Numbered from the stretch's first letter, positions 1-8,053 are shown. The stretch: DNA of 34,286 nt from an uncultured Mycoplasmatota bacterium (GCA_947643405.1 CANRVY010000017.1:1-34286), one strand, 5' to 3'. Made by a program: numbers and translations. Notes: a model not told the origin generated them from the letters alone.

Positions 1-7
1 ATTATAT

Positions 8-38
8 CAAAAAGCCGCACCTTTCTGGTGCGGTTCAA
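8..38 (-). terminator. Rho-independent terminator, minus strand
   Basis: The arms CCGCACC (15-21) and GGTGCGG (27-33) form a 7-bp GC-rich stem with a 5-base loop. On the minus strand a run of five T follows. It would end the minus-strand transcript that carries tRNA-Lys. A second inverted repeat at 52-71 (AAAGCCTTT/AAAGGCTTT) lies between them but lacks a clear T-run. Confidence 0.8.
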
Positions 39-82
39 ATTTCAATTTAGGAAAGCCTTTAAAAAGGCTTTTAATTTTATAA

Positions 83-158
83 TGGTGTCCTCTTAGGGAT
101 TCGAACCCTAGACCCACTGATTAAGAGTCAGTTGCTCTACCAACTGAGCTAAGAAGAC
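83..158 (-). tRNA. tRNA-Lys (anticodon CTT)
   Basis: The minus strand folds as a complete 76-base cloverleaf. The 7-bp acceptor stem pairs GTCTTCT with AGAGGAC, the T-loop reads GGTTCGAATC, the anticodon loop is CTCTTAA (anticodon CTT, reading AAG), and the 3' CCA is encoded. A terminator hairpin lies downstream on the same strand. Confidence 0.96.
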
Positions 159-217
159 AAATCAATAACAATTTCATTATAACATTTTTTGATTTTAATT
201 TCAACCTGTTTTTTGAG

Positions 218-352
218 AAAAAAACACATATTACTATGTGTTTTCTATAATTCACTATAAAAGTGAATTTGGTACTTCCTTTGTCCGGGAAGGGAGTACA
301 AGTCTCTTAATTGACTCTGTAGGGGAGTGGACTTGTGTTTGCTTCCAGGACA
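218..352 (-). ncRNA. putative small structured RNA of about 135 nt, family unknown
   Basis: A minus-strand promoter (-35 TTTACT, 18-base spacer, -10 TATAAT at 358-363) points into this stretch. A perfect 10-bp terminator hairpin with T-run (221-244) closes it. Between them the RNA can form a long imperfect hairpin: GTCC with GGAC, GGAAG with CTTCC, and ACAAGTC with GACTTGT around a loop of about 25 bases; a smaller hairpin AATTCAC/GTGAATT precedes the terminator. No open frame follows before the terminator, so this looks like a stand-alone RNA and not a leader. The hairpin-with-bubble shape recalls 6S RNA but is shorter than usual. I see neither an SRP RNA apical motif nor a T-box sequence. 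Confidence 0.5.
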
Positions 353-357
353 TATTC

Positions 358-387
358 ATTATAGCATATTCCAGACTAAGAAGTAAA
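358..387 (-). promoter_or_regulatory. sigma-A-type promoter of the putative small RNA
   Basis: On the minus strand TTTACT (382-387) is separated by 18 bases from a perfect TATAAT (358-363). The predicted start near 351-352 coincides with the 5' arm of the RNA hairpin. Confidence 0.6.
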
Positions 388-416
388 TAATTATTTTTGA
401 ATTCTTAAAAAAACTA

Positions 417-445
417 TTGAAAAAGTAGTTTTTATATAGTATAAT
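417..445 (+). promoter_or_regulatory. upstream promoter P1 of the tRNA-Ile/tRNA-Glu operon
   Basis: TTGAAA (417-422), a 17-base spacer and a perfect TATAAT (440-445) form a near-consensus promoter about 105 bases upstream of tRNA-Ile. It diverges from the small-RNA promoter. Confidence 0.6.
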
Positions 446-499
446 TGGTAATGGATTTAGAGCGTATGAAGTTTTTATGAAAAATTATTGCAAAAAGTA

Positions 500-528
500 T
501 TGCCAAAAAGCATAAAATAGGTTATACT
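500..528 (+). promoter_or_regulatory. proximal promoter P2 of the tRNA-Ile/tRNA-Glu operon
   Basis: TTGCCA (500-505), a 17-base spacer and TATACT (523-528) give a start near 535, about 15 bases before the first tRNA. With P1 this makes a tandem promoter pair, a common arrangement for stable RNA. Confidence 0.75.
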
Positions 529-549
529 GTAATAGTCTTATTTATTTAT

Positions 550-626
<77 letters not shown>

Positions 627-643
627 TTTATAAATTATGACTT

Positions 644-720
644 GGCCTGTTGGTGAAGTGGTTGAACACACATGCCTTTCACGCATGCATTCACGAGTTC
701 AAATCTCGTACAGGTCACCA
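644..720 (+). tRNA. tRNA-Glu (anticodon TTC)
   Basis: A 77-base cloverleaf with acceptor GGCCTGT paired to ACAGGTC (one G-T pair), anticodon loop CTTTCAC (anticodon TTC) and encoded CCA. A terminator follows ten bases later. Confidence 0.95.
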
Positions 721-729
721 AATTTGAGT

Positions 730-760
730 AAAACGAAGAATACCTTCGTTTTTTATTTTT
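730..760 (+). terminator. terminator of the tRNA operon
   Basis: AAAACGAAG (730-738) pairs with CTTCGTTTT (744-752) and a T-rich tract follows. It lies just before the ABC transporter gene, and I see no separate promoter between the two, so the transporter may depend on read-through. Confidence 0.8.
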
Positions 761-775
761 CTTGGAGGTGAATAG

Positions 776-2524
776 ATGAAAAAAGAAGCATTCAAAGAAT
801 CCATTTATAATTTTAAGAAAGCATGGAAATTTGCTAGAAAACAAAAGAAACTTTTAATTGGATATTTTATTTTATCTTTGGGGCTTTGCTTGATTAGTGC
901 GATTGCACCTATGCTAGATGCCAAAGGACTATTATATTTGACAGCAGGGAAATGGAATTCTTTATTTTTAATTGCTGCCTTGATACTCATAGTAGAAATT
1001 ACAAGAAATACTTGCCACTTTTTTTCTCAGCGTTGTAGTCAAATCTTTTTTAGAGAAACATTACTACAAATTCAATATACAATGGCTACAGAGATGTTAA
1101 AGTTGGAAACAGAAGAGATTGATCATCATTCTACTGGAACCTTTATAGATAGACTTACCAAAGATACTGGTGATATTGCCAATATTTTCACGCAATTGAA
1201 TTATTCGATTACTGATATTTTATCAAATATTGGAGTTATGGCAGCAATATTTATTATTAATAAGTGGGTATTTTTGTATTTCTTGATTGGATTAATTATA
1301 CTATATTTGATGAATCGAATTAAAATGAAAAAGTATTTTACATTAGATAAAGAACTTCGAAAAATTAATGAGCGAAACACAGGACTTACAAGTGAATTGA
1401 TTCGAGGAATGCGAGATATTAAAGTACTGAATGCAGGTACGACATTTTTAAACAAACTGAGAAATAAGCTATCTACATCCAATCAAGAGCGATATAAAAT
1501 GAGTGGAATTATGAGACGATATCAATGGCTTACTGGTTCCTTCCAAGACGTATTAACATTTTTATTCAATGTTTTAGGCATTTATCTTGTTTCTATTCAT
1601 AATTTAACAATATCTAATTTTGTAATTCTTTATATGTATCAGTCACGAGTATATAATTTACTTAGTTATATGACACAATTTTTAGAGCATTATAAAAACT
1701 TTAATGTTTCAGCAGAAAGAGTATTCCAAGTGTTGGATGAAGACGTTTTTAAAAAGGAAATCTTTGGAGAAAAACATATTGGAAAAATTAATGGAGACTT
1801 TGAATTTAAAAATGTTTCCTTCTCTTATGCTAATGGGAAACCAATTTTAAAGAATTTAAATTTTTCTGTATCTGCTAACGAAACTGTTTCTTTTGTAGGA
1901 AAAAGTGGAGCAGGAAAGTCAACGATTTTTAGTTTATTAACCAAACTTTATCCAGTACACAAAGGAAAAATATTAATAGATGGACATGATATAAATACTT
2001 TAGATAAAGATTCTATTCGAGATAATATTTCCATTATCACTCAAAATCCTTATATTTTCAATTTTTCAATTCGAGAAAATCTAAAAATAGTAAAAGAAGA
2101 TGTAACAGATGAAGAAATGATAGAAGCCTGTAAAATGGCTTGTCTACATGACTTCATTATGACTTTAGAAAATGGATATGATACTGTAGTAGGAGAAGGT
2201 GGGCTTACTTTATCAGGAGGAGAAAGACAGAGATTAGCAATAGCTCGAGCGCTTCTTAAAAAAACAGAAATTATTTTGTTTGATGAAGCTACAAGTGCAC
2301 TTGATAATAAAACGCAAAATAGTATTCGAAAAGCTATAAAAAATATGCAAGGAGAATATACTATATTAATGATTGCTCATCGACTTAGCACAGTCATTGA
2401 TAGTGACCGTATTATTGTCATTGATGAAGGAAAAGTAGTTGAAGAAGGAACTCATGAATACTTGTTGCATCATTCAAACTTATATAGAGATTTATATGAA
2501 CAAGAGTTAGAAGAAGTAAAATAG
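776..2524 (+). CDS. ABC exporter half-transporter, fused membrane and ATPase domains
   Basis: This 582-residue protein has the usual length and order of a type IV ABC exporter half. About residues 20-310 form a hydrophobic six-helix membrane domain. An ATPase domain follows with Walker A GKSGAGKST near residue 375, a Q-loop at IITQNP, signature LSGGERQ near 480, Walker B ILFDEA followed by SALD, and the H-loop AHRLS. It should work as a dimer in the cytoplasmic membrane and use ATP to export a substrate. The substrate cannot be told from sequence: MsbA/LmrA-type drug, lipid and peptide exporters share this layout. The start is backed by GGAGGTG six bases upstream. No partner half-transporter is adjacent, so a homodimer is likely. 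Confidence 0.93.
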   Translation: MKKEAFKESIYNFKKAWKFARKQKKLLIGYFILSLGLCLISAIAPMLDAKGLLYLTAGKWNSLFLIAALILIVEITRNTCHFFSQRCSQIFFRETLLQIQYTMATEMLKLETEEIDHHSTGTFIDRLTKDTGDIANIFTQLNYSITDILSNIGVMAAIFIINKWVFLYFLIGLIILYLMNRIKMKKYFTLDKELRKINERNTGLTSELIRGMRDIKVLNAGTTFLNKLRNKLSTSNQERYKMSGIMRRYQWLTGSFQDVLTFLFNVLGIYLVSIHNLTISNFVILYMYQSRVYNLLSYMTQFLEHYKNFNVSAERVFQVLDEDVFKKEIFGEKHIGKINGDFEFKNVSFSYANGKPILKNLNFSVSANETVSFVGKSGAGKSTIFSLLTKLYPVHKGKILIDGHDINTLDKDSIRDNISIITQNPYIFNFSIRENLKIVKEDVTDEEMIEACKMACLHDFIMTLENGYDTVVGEGGLTLSGGERQRLAIARALLKKTEIILFDEATSALDNKTQNSIRKAIKNMQGEYTILMIAHRLSTVIDSDRIIVIDEGKVVEEGTHEYLLHHSNLYRDLYEQELEEVK

Positions 2525-2528
2525 TATT

Positions 2529-2556
2529 GCATCATAATTTTGATGCTTTTTCTTTT
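2529..2556 (+). terminator. terminator after the ABC transporter
   Basis: GCATCA (2529-2534) pairs with TGATGC (2541-2546) and is followed by TTTTTCTTTT. Confidence 0.75.
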
Positions 2557-2562
2557 ATCTCA

Positions 2563-2571
2563 TGATATAAT
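2563..2571 (+). promoter_or_regulatory. extended -10 promoter element
   Basis: TGATATAAT is a perfect extended -10 (TG, one base, TATAAT). It lies 30 bases before the start of the 206-residue protein and after the preceding terminator. The -35 region is only T-rich. Confidence 0.5.
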
Positions 2572-2600
2572 AAATAGCGTTTTAGAAAAAGGAGATTTAT

Positions 2601-3221
2601 ATGGACTATATAAATTATAAAGATACAGATACTTCAGTTTACCATGACTTAATTAATATTGAAATGGGATATGATATATCAGTTCCACACGAATGGTATT
2701 TTTTAAACTTATTAACAAGACAAGAAATAAAAAAGAATAGAGAAATTGCTTCCATATTGGTAAGGTTTATTTTAGAGTATTATCCAGAGTATTCATGGAC
2801 GGCTTTTAATCCTGCCGATTTATTAGCAACTATTGTAGTAGAAAGCGAATTATGTTCTTATTTGTTCTTGCAAAAGTATAAATACCAAATTCCAGTACAG
2901 GATGTTTTTCTAGAAAAAGCAATGAAATTTGGAGATATTGTAACAGATTTTTTGATTCGCTATCAAAACTATAGTTTGATTAAATGTTCTGGGCAAAATA
3001 TCATTATTACAGCAAGAAGTGATTGCCATAAGAGATTTGAAGAATTATTATCAAGAGGTTATTCAATACAGAGAAAAGCCAAAATTTATTACAATCGAGG
3101 TTTTTATAAACTACCAGTATTACCAACAAGAGATATTGCCTATCCATTTGAAGAGTTTATTGAAACAGAAAATGGAAACTATCAGAAAATTATTCAAAAT
3201 AATATTTTTAGAAAAGAATAA
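2601..3221 (+). CDS. hypothetical protein, 206 aa
   Basis: I do not recognise this family. The protein is soluble-looking: it has no signal peptide and no clear membrane segment, and is rich in aromatic and charged residues (many Tyr). The start has AAAGGAG about eight bases upstream and an extended -10 promoter before that. It has its own transcription unit between the ABC transporter terminator and the tRNA-Ser promoter, so its neighbours give no hint about function. Codon use and base composition match the housekeeping genes around it. Confidence 0.8.
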   Translation: MDYINYKDTDTSVYHDLINIEMGYDISVPHEWYFLNLLTRQEIKKNREIASILVRFILEYYPEYSWTAFNPADLLATIVVESELCSYLFLQKYKYQIPVQDVFLEKAMKFGDIVTDFLIRYQNYSLIKCSGQNIIITARSDCHKRFEELLSRGYSIQRKAKIYYNRGFYKLPVLPTRDIAYPFEEFIETENGNYQKIIQNNIFRKE

Positions 3222-3239
3222 GAAAGCAAATAAATTCTA

Positions 3240-3268
3240 TTGACATTACCATATAAATTAGGTAAAAT
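3240..3268 (+). promoter_or_regulatory. consensus promoter of tRNA-Ser
   Basis: A perfect TTGACA (3240-3245), a 17-base spacer and TAAAAT (3263-3268) place the start near 3275, eight bases before the tRNA. Confidence 0.85.
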
Positions 3269-3282
3269 GGTAAATGTCAGAT

Positions 3283-3373
3283 GGAGTAGTACTCAAGAGG
3301 CTGAAGAGGCGCCCCTGCTAAGGGTGTAGGTCGGGTAACTGGCGCGAGAGTTCAAATCTCTCCTACTCCGCCA
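3283..3373 (+). tRNA. tRNA-Ser (anticodon GCT)
   Basis: A 91-base class II tRNA. Acceptor GGAGTAG pairs with CTACTCC, the anticodon loop is CTGCTAA (anticodon GCT, reading AGC/AGT), a long variable arm is present, and CCA is encoded. It is a single-gene unit with its own promoter and terminator. Confidence 0.95.
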
Positions 3374-3384
3374 TTATGATTGTG

Positions 3385-3423
3385 AAAAAAATCTTGTAAA
3401 TAAAAAATTTACAGGATTTTTTT
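3385..3423 (+). terminator. terminator of tRNA-Ser
   Basis: A 12-bp stem (3390-3401 with 3407-3418, one G-T pair) is followed by seven T. Confidence 0.85.
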
Positions 3424-3495
3424 AGTATATGTTATATAATGAAGAGAATATTGACGTAACTTTGGAATCTTCTTTTTTGAAAATAAAATATAGCA

Positions 3496-3526
3496 AAAAA
3501 GATTGAAACGAATTCAATCTTTTGAT
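3496..3526 (-). terminator. terminator of the minus-strand Pro/Glu-rich gene
   Basis: AGATTGAA (3501-3508) pairs with TTCAATCT (3514-3521), extended by A-T pairs. The minus strand continues in a T-run. It abuts the stop codon of the gene it ends. Confidence 0.75.
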
Positions 3527-4071
3527 TAACGAATATGTCTTGAGGGACAGTCTTCAAAAGGGCAATTTTCAACATACTCACCTGGTGATGTACCAGCTAT
3601 TTCATGACAATCGTGTAACCAAGAAGGCTCAACTGGATTAGTTTCTCCTGGATTCTGATCATAGTCTTCTCTTTCAGAAGAATCCTCTGGAAATGGAATC
3701 TCTGGAATTTCTGGTTTCTCTGGAAATGTTATCTCTAGAATTTCTGGTTTCTCTGGAAGTATTCGCTCCTCTGGGATCTGACCTTGGTTTTGACTAGGCT
3801 CTATAGTAATATGATCCTGTTCTGTCATAGCATCAGGACTAAAAAGATTTTCAACTTCAGAATAAGAAAAAGTAATGTTTTTTCCATATAATAAATTATT
3901 TGTTTTATGCGTTATTTCCTCTCGTGATATTGGTTTTCCAGATCCTAAACTATTTATCAACAAATTATATGCTACTTGGGAAGGTATCCCTTCCACAATT
4001 AAAGTTGTAGTAGTAGGTAAAGTTTCCTCTCCTTCTTTTTTTTGCGCAAATTGTAAAAATTCGTCTTTCAT
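3526..4071 (-). CDS. hypothetical protein with Pro/Glu repeats and a Cys-rich C-terminus, 181 aa
   Basis: I do not recognise this protein. Its N-terminal ~90 residues look like a small soluble domain. The middle is a low-complexity linker with repeated PEKPEI-type units. The last ~30 residues hold three cysteines (around CHEIAG, ENCPF and DCPSR). There is no signal peptide. I chose the ATG at 4071, not the one at 4107, because GAAGAGGTG lies seven bases upstream of it. The gene stands alone on the minus strand with its own terminator. The flexible linker plus a small Cys-rich tail could be a metal-binding or interaction module, but that is a guess. Confidence 0.72.
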   Translation of the reverse strand: MKDEFLQFAQKKEGEETLPTTTTLIVEGIPSQVAYNLLINSLGSGKPISREEITHKTNNLLYGKNITFSYSEVENLFSPDAMTEQDHITIEPSQNQGQIPEERILPEKPEILEITFPEKPEIPEIPFPEDSSEREDYDQNPGETNPVEPSWLHDCHEIAGTSPGEYVENCPFEDCPSRHIR

Positions 4072-4195
4072 AATATTCACCTCTTCCCATTTATTATATA
4101 ATATCATATTCTAAGCTGTAATAGCAATATAGAATGGTAATAAGTGTAAACCTAAAAATAACTTTTTATATTTTTATTGAAGTAAAGAAAACTCA

Positions 4196-4224
4196 TTGAC
4201 TTTTTAAGGTTTCTCGTATAATAT
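4196..4224 (+). promoter_or_regulatory. promoter of the LysR-type regulator
   Basis: TTGACT (4196-4201) lies upstream of overlapping -10 candidates TATAAT (4217-4222, 15-base spacer) and TAATAT (4219-4224, 17-base spacer). The gene starts about 25 bases further on. Confidence 0.55.
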
Positions 4225-4246
4225 AAAATCAATGGGAGGGAACATT

Positions 4247-5128
4247 ATGGAAAAATACCAAACTCCAGTCATGAATCTGAATTTAGTAAGGACATTTGTA
4301 ATTGTAGGGCAATCAAAAGATTTGAGTGATGCAGCCCATAAGCTTGATATAGATAGAACCAATGTATCTAGACATATAGCTGCATTAGAATCTATTTATG
4401 AAACAAAATTATTAAACAATGATTCAAAAACATTTGAACTTACTGAGGATGGAAGAAAATTATTTGATGACTATGAAAAAGCCTATAATTTAATGTTTGC
4501 TGCGGAAAAAAACTTTAGACAGGGAAAATCTCTTAATACTGGAAGACTTACGATTGGCCTTTCTTCAGATGTTGATCCAAGCTTTGTAAATAAAAAGATT
4601 GAATTATTTAAAAAGAAGTATCCAAATGTAGTCATTAAAATATTAGTATTGCCAACCAAAGACTTGTATGATAAATTAGCGCAATTTTATATGGACTTTA
4701 TTATAGATACTCCAATTGACAGCATTCAAAAGGTAAAAAATATTGAAATGGAAGAACTGGGAAAAGAACCATTCTGTATTGCATACTCTAAAAATCTTTA
4801 TAATTTAAAAATTACATCAATAAAGGATTTAGATAATTTGCCATTAATTCTCCCAATTAGTGCGAAAAAGGAACGATCAGAATTTGACAAAATATTAGAA
4901 AAAGAAGAGATCAATAAGAATATATCATTAGAAGTAGATGATTATCATTTTGCTTTAGAATATGCGAAAAGTGGTTTGGGATTTGCTTTGCTTCCAAAAC
5001 GATGCGTTAAAGAAGAATTGTTGAGTGTTGATATTGATCTTATAAAAACAATATCAGTTGCCTATATCGAAAAAAATCTTTGCCCTGCAGCTAAAAAATT
5101 ACTAGAAGAATTTGATTTGATAAAATAA
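4247..5128 (+). CDS. LysR-family transcriptional regulator
   Basis: The 293-residue length and layout match LysR regulators. An N-terminal winged helix-turn-helix (about residues 5-65) contains the typical pattern LSDAAHKL...NVSRHIAALE, and a periplasmic-binding-like effector domain starts near residue 90 (TGRLTIGLSSDV). It should bind DNA as a tetramer and respond to a small molecule. The ATG at 4247 is preferred over 4232 because GGGAGGG sits seven bases before it and includes the upstream ATG. Its target is unknown: no divergent gene is placed to be its classic partner, and the nearest divergent gene is the Pro/Glu-rich protein at 4071. Confidence 0.88.
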   Translation: MEKYQTPVMNLNLVRTFVIVGQSKDLSDAAHKLDIDRTNVSRHIAALESIYETKLLNNDSKTFELTEDGRKLFDDYEKAYNLMFAAEKNFRQGKSLNTGRLTIGLSSDVDPSFVNKKIELFKKKYPNVVIKILVLPTKDLYDKLAQFYMDFIIDTPIDSIQKVKNIEMEELGKEPFCIAYSKNLYNLKITSIKDLDNLPLILPISAKKERSEFDKILEKEEINKNISLEVDDYHFALEYAKSGLGFALLPKRCVKEELLSVDIDLIKTISVAYIEKNLCPAAKKLLEEFDLIK

Positions 5129-5148
5129 CGAATTATGAATATATTATG

Positions 5149-5178
5149 AAAAAGCCATTATCTCAATGGTTTTTTTGC
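5149..5178 (+). terminator. terminator after the LysR gene
   Basis: AAAAGCCATT (5150-5159) pairs with AATGGTTTTT (5165-5174), followed by T. It covers an apparent upstream ATG at 5146 and so argues that the next gene starts further downstream. Confidence 0.8.
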
Positions 5179-5265
5179 ATTCACGCAGAATCGATTGTAA
5201 AATTGCATCACTTCATTTCTAATATAGTGTGTTATTATAAAAAGCAATTTAGTGAGGTGATTTAT

Positions 5266-6387
5266 ATGGCAGTAGTAGAAATGCATTCTAGTTGGTTAGC
5301 AATCAATTCTGTAGTAGGATGTCCAAATGGTTGTGAATATTGTTTATTACAAGCAACGGGGCACAACAAATGTATTCCAAAAGCAATTGCAACTCCAAAG
5401 GAAGCTGTAGAAGAACTTTTAAAATTTCAATATTATGATGAAGCGATACCTGTTTGTTTACTCCCAAATACAGATGTTTTTGTAAACCTTCATAATATTA
5501 ATTATTTATTTGAACTATTTAATGAAATAGAAAATCATCAAGTAAAAAATGAATTGATTATTATTACCAAATGTGCAATTCCAAATATTGTAATTGAAAA
5601 AGTACTTGATTTAAAAAGGAAAGGTATACATGTTATTTTCTATATTAGTTATTCTGGTCTTGGAAAAGAATATGAACCAAGCATTTCAGAACAAGCCTTA
5701 TTAGATAACTTTAGAAAGCTTGCCGAAAATGGGATTGATGTAATTCACTACTTTAGACCTTTTTTGCCAGATAATTCAAGCCCTGAAAAAATCACTAAAA
5801 TATTAGATGAAGTAAGTCTATATACAGATGTATCTGTTACAACAGGACTTGCACTGATTGAGACCTTTATTGATAAAATTGATTTTTGGAAGTCAATTAA
5901 AGCAAATCGAGAACAGTGTTTAAAAGCTAACTGCGTTTGGACTGATACAGCCTGGGATTATTTTCAAAATAATTATAATCATACCCAACAAATATTTCAA
6001 ACGAATACATGTGGACTAAATGCAAAGTTAAATAGACCTTCTCCTCAGTATTATGGAACACAAGAATGTTTAAATTATAATCACTGTAGTAAAGAACAAA
6101 GGGAAAGATGTAGAAAACATCATATAGAAATCAATCAAGAATCGACTAAGGAAAAGTGTTCTGGATTATTAGAGAAACTTGGCTTTGATATTACAAATGT
6201 TGAATTTGTGTTTGATAAGTATGGAAGTTTAGAACTAAAGAATATTGAGCTAAAAATCTGCGATGCTTCTTATTTATCTTATGTCTTAGGAGTAAAAGTT
6301 TATATAAAAACAAACAACATCGTTTCGAACACTTATAATTCTACATTAAATGGAGCCACTCCTCTTGTTTTAAAGGTAGGAAGATAA
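5266..6387 (+). CDS. radical SAM protein with additional C-terminal Cys cluster
   Basis: Residues 19-26 read CPNGCEYC, the CxxxCxxC motif that holds the radical SAM 4Fe-4S cluster and cleaves S-adenosylmethionine. The next ~200 residues fit a partial TIM barrel (EELLKF, LIIITKC, VIFYISYSG, HYFRPFLPD). More cysteines occur at about 218, 223, 249, 268, 274 and 282, which could hold an auxiliary cluster. The start at 5266 follows GAGGTG seven bases upstream; the longer frame from 5146 would begin inside a terminator. The overall style recalls spore photoproduct lyase-like radical SAM proteins, but I cannot assign the substrate. The stop is followed one base later by the MazG/Nudix gene, so the two are very likely cotranscribed. 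Confidence 0.82.
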   Translation: MAVVEMHSSWLAINSVVGCPNGCEYCLLQATGHNKCIPKAIATPKEAVEELLKFQYYDEAIPVCLLPNTDVFVNLHNINYLFELFNEIENHQVKNELIIITKCAIPNIVIEKVLDLKRKGIHVIFYISYSGLGKEYEPSISEQALLDNFRKLAENGIDVIHYFRPFLPDNSSPEKITKILDEVSLYTDVSVTTGLALIETFIDKIDFWKSIKANREQCLKANCVWTDTAWDYFQNNYNHTQQIFQTNTCGLNAKLNRPSPQYYGTQECLNYNHCSKEQRERCRKHHIEINQESTKEKCSGLLEKLGFDITNVEFVFDKYGSLELKNIELKICDASYLSYVLGVKVYIKTNNIVSNTYNSTLNGATPLVLKVGR

Positions 6388-6388
6388 T

Positions 6389-7822
6389 ATGATTGAGTTT
6401 TTAGATCATCATTTAGAAAGTGCTATAAAACTTGTACATGATTTTGATAAAACAAAAGAAAAAAAATGGGAAGCAAAAGATTACTTAAATGAACTTTATG
6501 TACAATTGGGTCATGTTTATAATGTTTTGTATGGTGATCCATATGTGAATGAAAGAAATAGAAAAATTGATAATTTAGGTGATGAGTTATCAGATGTATT
6601 ACTACAACTGATTAATTTAGCTGATCTTTTAAATATTGATATGCATGAAATCAAATCTTTTGAGAAAGAAGATTACCAAGATGTAAATGGTCTTCCAATT
6701 CTTCTAGGACAACTTTCTGAAGTGATTATGGAAATGAGTAATTGTCGATTCAAAAAAGAAAGAATTGGATATCGTACAAGTTATGATTTTGCAAAAGAAC
6801 GAATTTTCAAATTATTTATAATTACTTATAATATTGCTATGAAATATGATTTAGATATGATAAAAGAATTTGGGGATATGGTAGAAGATGCGAATGGTTT
6901 CTTAAGTCGATTTGAACCAAAAAAAGCAGAATATATAGATATCTATGATGAAAAAGAAAGATATCTTGGTTATTCAGAAAAAAAGAAAGCGCATGAACTA
7001 GGACTTTTTCACAAAGTTATTGGTTGTTTCGTATTAAGCAAAGAAAAAATATATTTCCAGCTTAAAAATCCAAAACATAATGGAGTGCATGAAAAAGAAT
7101 ATTTAGAAATTACAGCAGGAGGCCACTTAATGTCTGGGGAAACATTAAAAGGTGGGGTACGTGAAATAGAAGAAGAAACGGGGTTAAACGTCTTATTTGA
7201 AGATCTTACTTTTTTAGAAAAAAGAATCTGTGATAAAAGAATAAAAGAGGATTATATTATAAAAGAGTTTCAATATTTTTATTATTTAGACATCCATCAT
7301 TTTTCACTATTGAATTTTAAAAATTATGATAAAGAAGAAATCGTTAGTTTTGTAGAACTAAAAATTAATGATGTCATTCATCTATTAAATGGAAAAAGAA
7401 AAAGAATAAAAGGGAAAAAAATAAAAGAAGAAAAAGAAGTAGAAATTATAGTAACATTAGATGATTTTGATCCAGACTTTTTAGAGGAAGGACTATATCA
7501 TACATTATTACATAAAATAAAGAATAAAAGGGTAAATACAAAAAAGAAATTAAAAAGAATAAAAGGGATTCATAGAAAAGCAAATACAATCAACCGAAAA
7601 GATTTTATTAGAAATGGATTATGTTTTTCTGTAACAATAGATGAAGAACAAGAAAATTATATCGTTGGTTTAACAATTGACCAGAAAGAGGGGCTATTAG
7701 AAAAGGTATTTCAAAATTATAACGTTGCAATGAAATATTTTGAAAGGCTCATTAGTTATGTAGAAAATACAGCAGGAAGTGAAATCATTACAGACTGCTA
7801 TGAAGAAAAACATGGGAAGTAA
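6389..7822 (+). CDS. fusion protein: MazG-like domain plus Nudix hydrolase domain
   Basis: The first ~180 residues resemble an all-alpha NTP pyrophosphatase (MazG/MazG-like): GDELSDVLLQLINLADLL gives the ExxD metal-binding helix. Residues ~185-330 form a Nudix domain of the YfcD/IPP-isomerase-like type (DIYDEKERYLGY, then AGGHLMSGE, then REIEEETG). A basic C-terminal region of ~140 residues follows, with no family I recognise. Both domains hydrolyse nucleoside diphosphate linkages, so a nucleotide-pool cleaning role is likely. The Nudix box (residues 245-259) has six residues between the first Glu and RE where the signature has seven. The gene overlaps the end of the radical SAM transcript and has its ribosome site AGGAAG inside the preceding gene. 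Confidence 0.8.
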   Translation: MIEFLDHHLESAIKLVHDFDKTKEKKWEAKDYLNELYVQLGHVYNVLYGDPYVNERNRKIDNLGDELSDVLLQLINLADLLNIDMHEIKSFEKEDYQDVNGLPILLGQLSEVIMEMSNCRFKKERIGYRTSYDFAKERIFKLFIITYNIAMKYDLDMIKEFGDMVEDANGFLSRFEPKKAEYIDIYDEKERYLGYSEKKKAHELGLFHKVIGCFVLSKEKIYFQLKNPKHNGVHEKEYLEITAGGHLMSGETLKGGVREIEEETGLNVLFEDLTFLEKRICDKRIKEDYIIKEFQYFYYLDIHHFSLLNFKNYDKEEIVSFVELKINDVIHLLNGKRKRIKGKKIKEEKEVEIIVTLDDFDPDFLEEGLYHTLLHKIKNKRVNTKKKLKRIKGIHRKANTINRKDFIRNGLCFSVTIDEEQENYIVGLTIDQKEGLLEKVFQNYNVAMKYFERLISYVENTAGSEIITDCYEEKHGK

Positions 7823-7838
7823 TTTACATGTTTTTTTT
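7807..7838 (+). terminator. terminator of the radical SAM/Nudix operon
   Basis: AAAACATG (7807-7814) pairs with CATGTTTT (7827-7834) and eight T follow. The stem includes the last codons of the gene. Confidence 0.75.
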
Positions 7839-7994
7839 GTGATGATTTGAAAAGTAAAATGATAATTTAGAAAATTTTTTTATATTAGACAATACATTGT
7901 TTACTTATTTCTTTATTTAGAAAGGAAAAACTAAAATTTAAAGTACTGAAAAAATACTAAAAAATTGCCTGAATTTTAGCTCTATTATTTTAAT

Positions 7995-8010
7995 GATTGT
8001 CATGATACAA
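7995..8010. promoter_or_regulatory. candidate operator or extended -10 in the tail-locus leader
   Basis: The 16-base dyad has arms ATTGT and ACAAT around six bases. It contains TGATACAAT, an extended -10-like element, just upstream of the leader hairpin at 8018. The rest of 7839-7994 is AT-rich, with one loose inverted repeat CTAAAATT...AATTTTAG and no gene. Confidence 0.3.
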
Positions 8011-8017
8011 TTGATAT

Positions 8018-8053
8018 AAATAGAAATTTTAACGAAACATTTCTATTTTTTTA
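8018..8053 (+). terminator. terminator or attenuator ahead of the tail-locus regulator
   Basis: AAATAGAAAT (8018-8027) pairs perfectly with ATTTCTATTT (8039-8048) and seven T follow. A strong ribosome site and a 7-codon open frame come immediately after it, which suggests a regulated leader more than a simple gene end. Confidence 0.7.

Noticed and set aside
280-350. Signal recognition particle RNA on the plus strand
   Set aside because: TCCGGGAAGGGAG loosely recalls the SRP apical motif, but the tetraloop pairing does not fit, and promoter and terminator point to the minus strand.
5146-5265. N-terminal 40-residue extension of the radical SAM frame
   Set aside because: It begins inside a terminator hairpin and has no ribosome site; the ATG at 5266 has a strong one.
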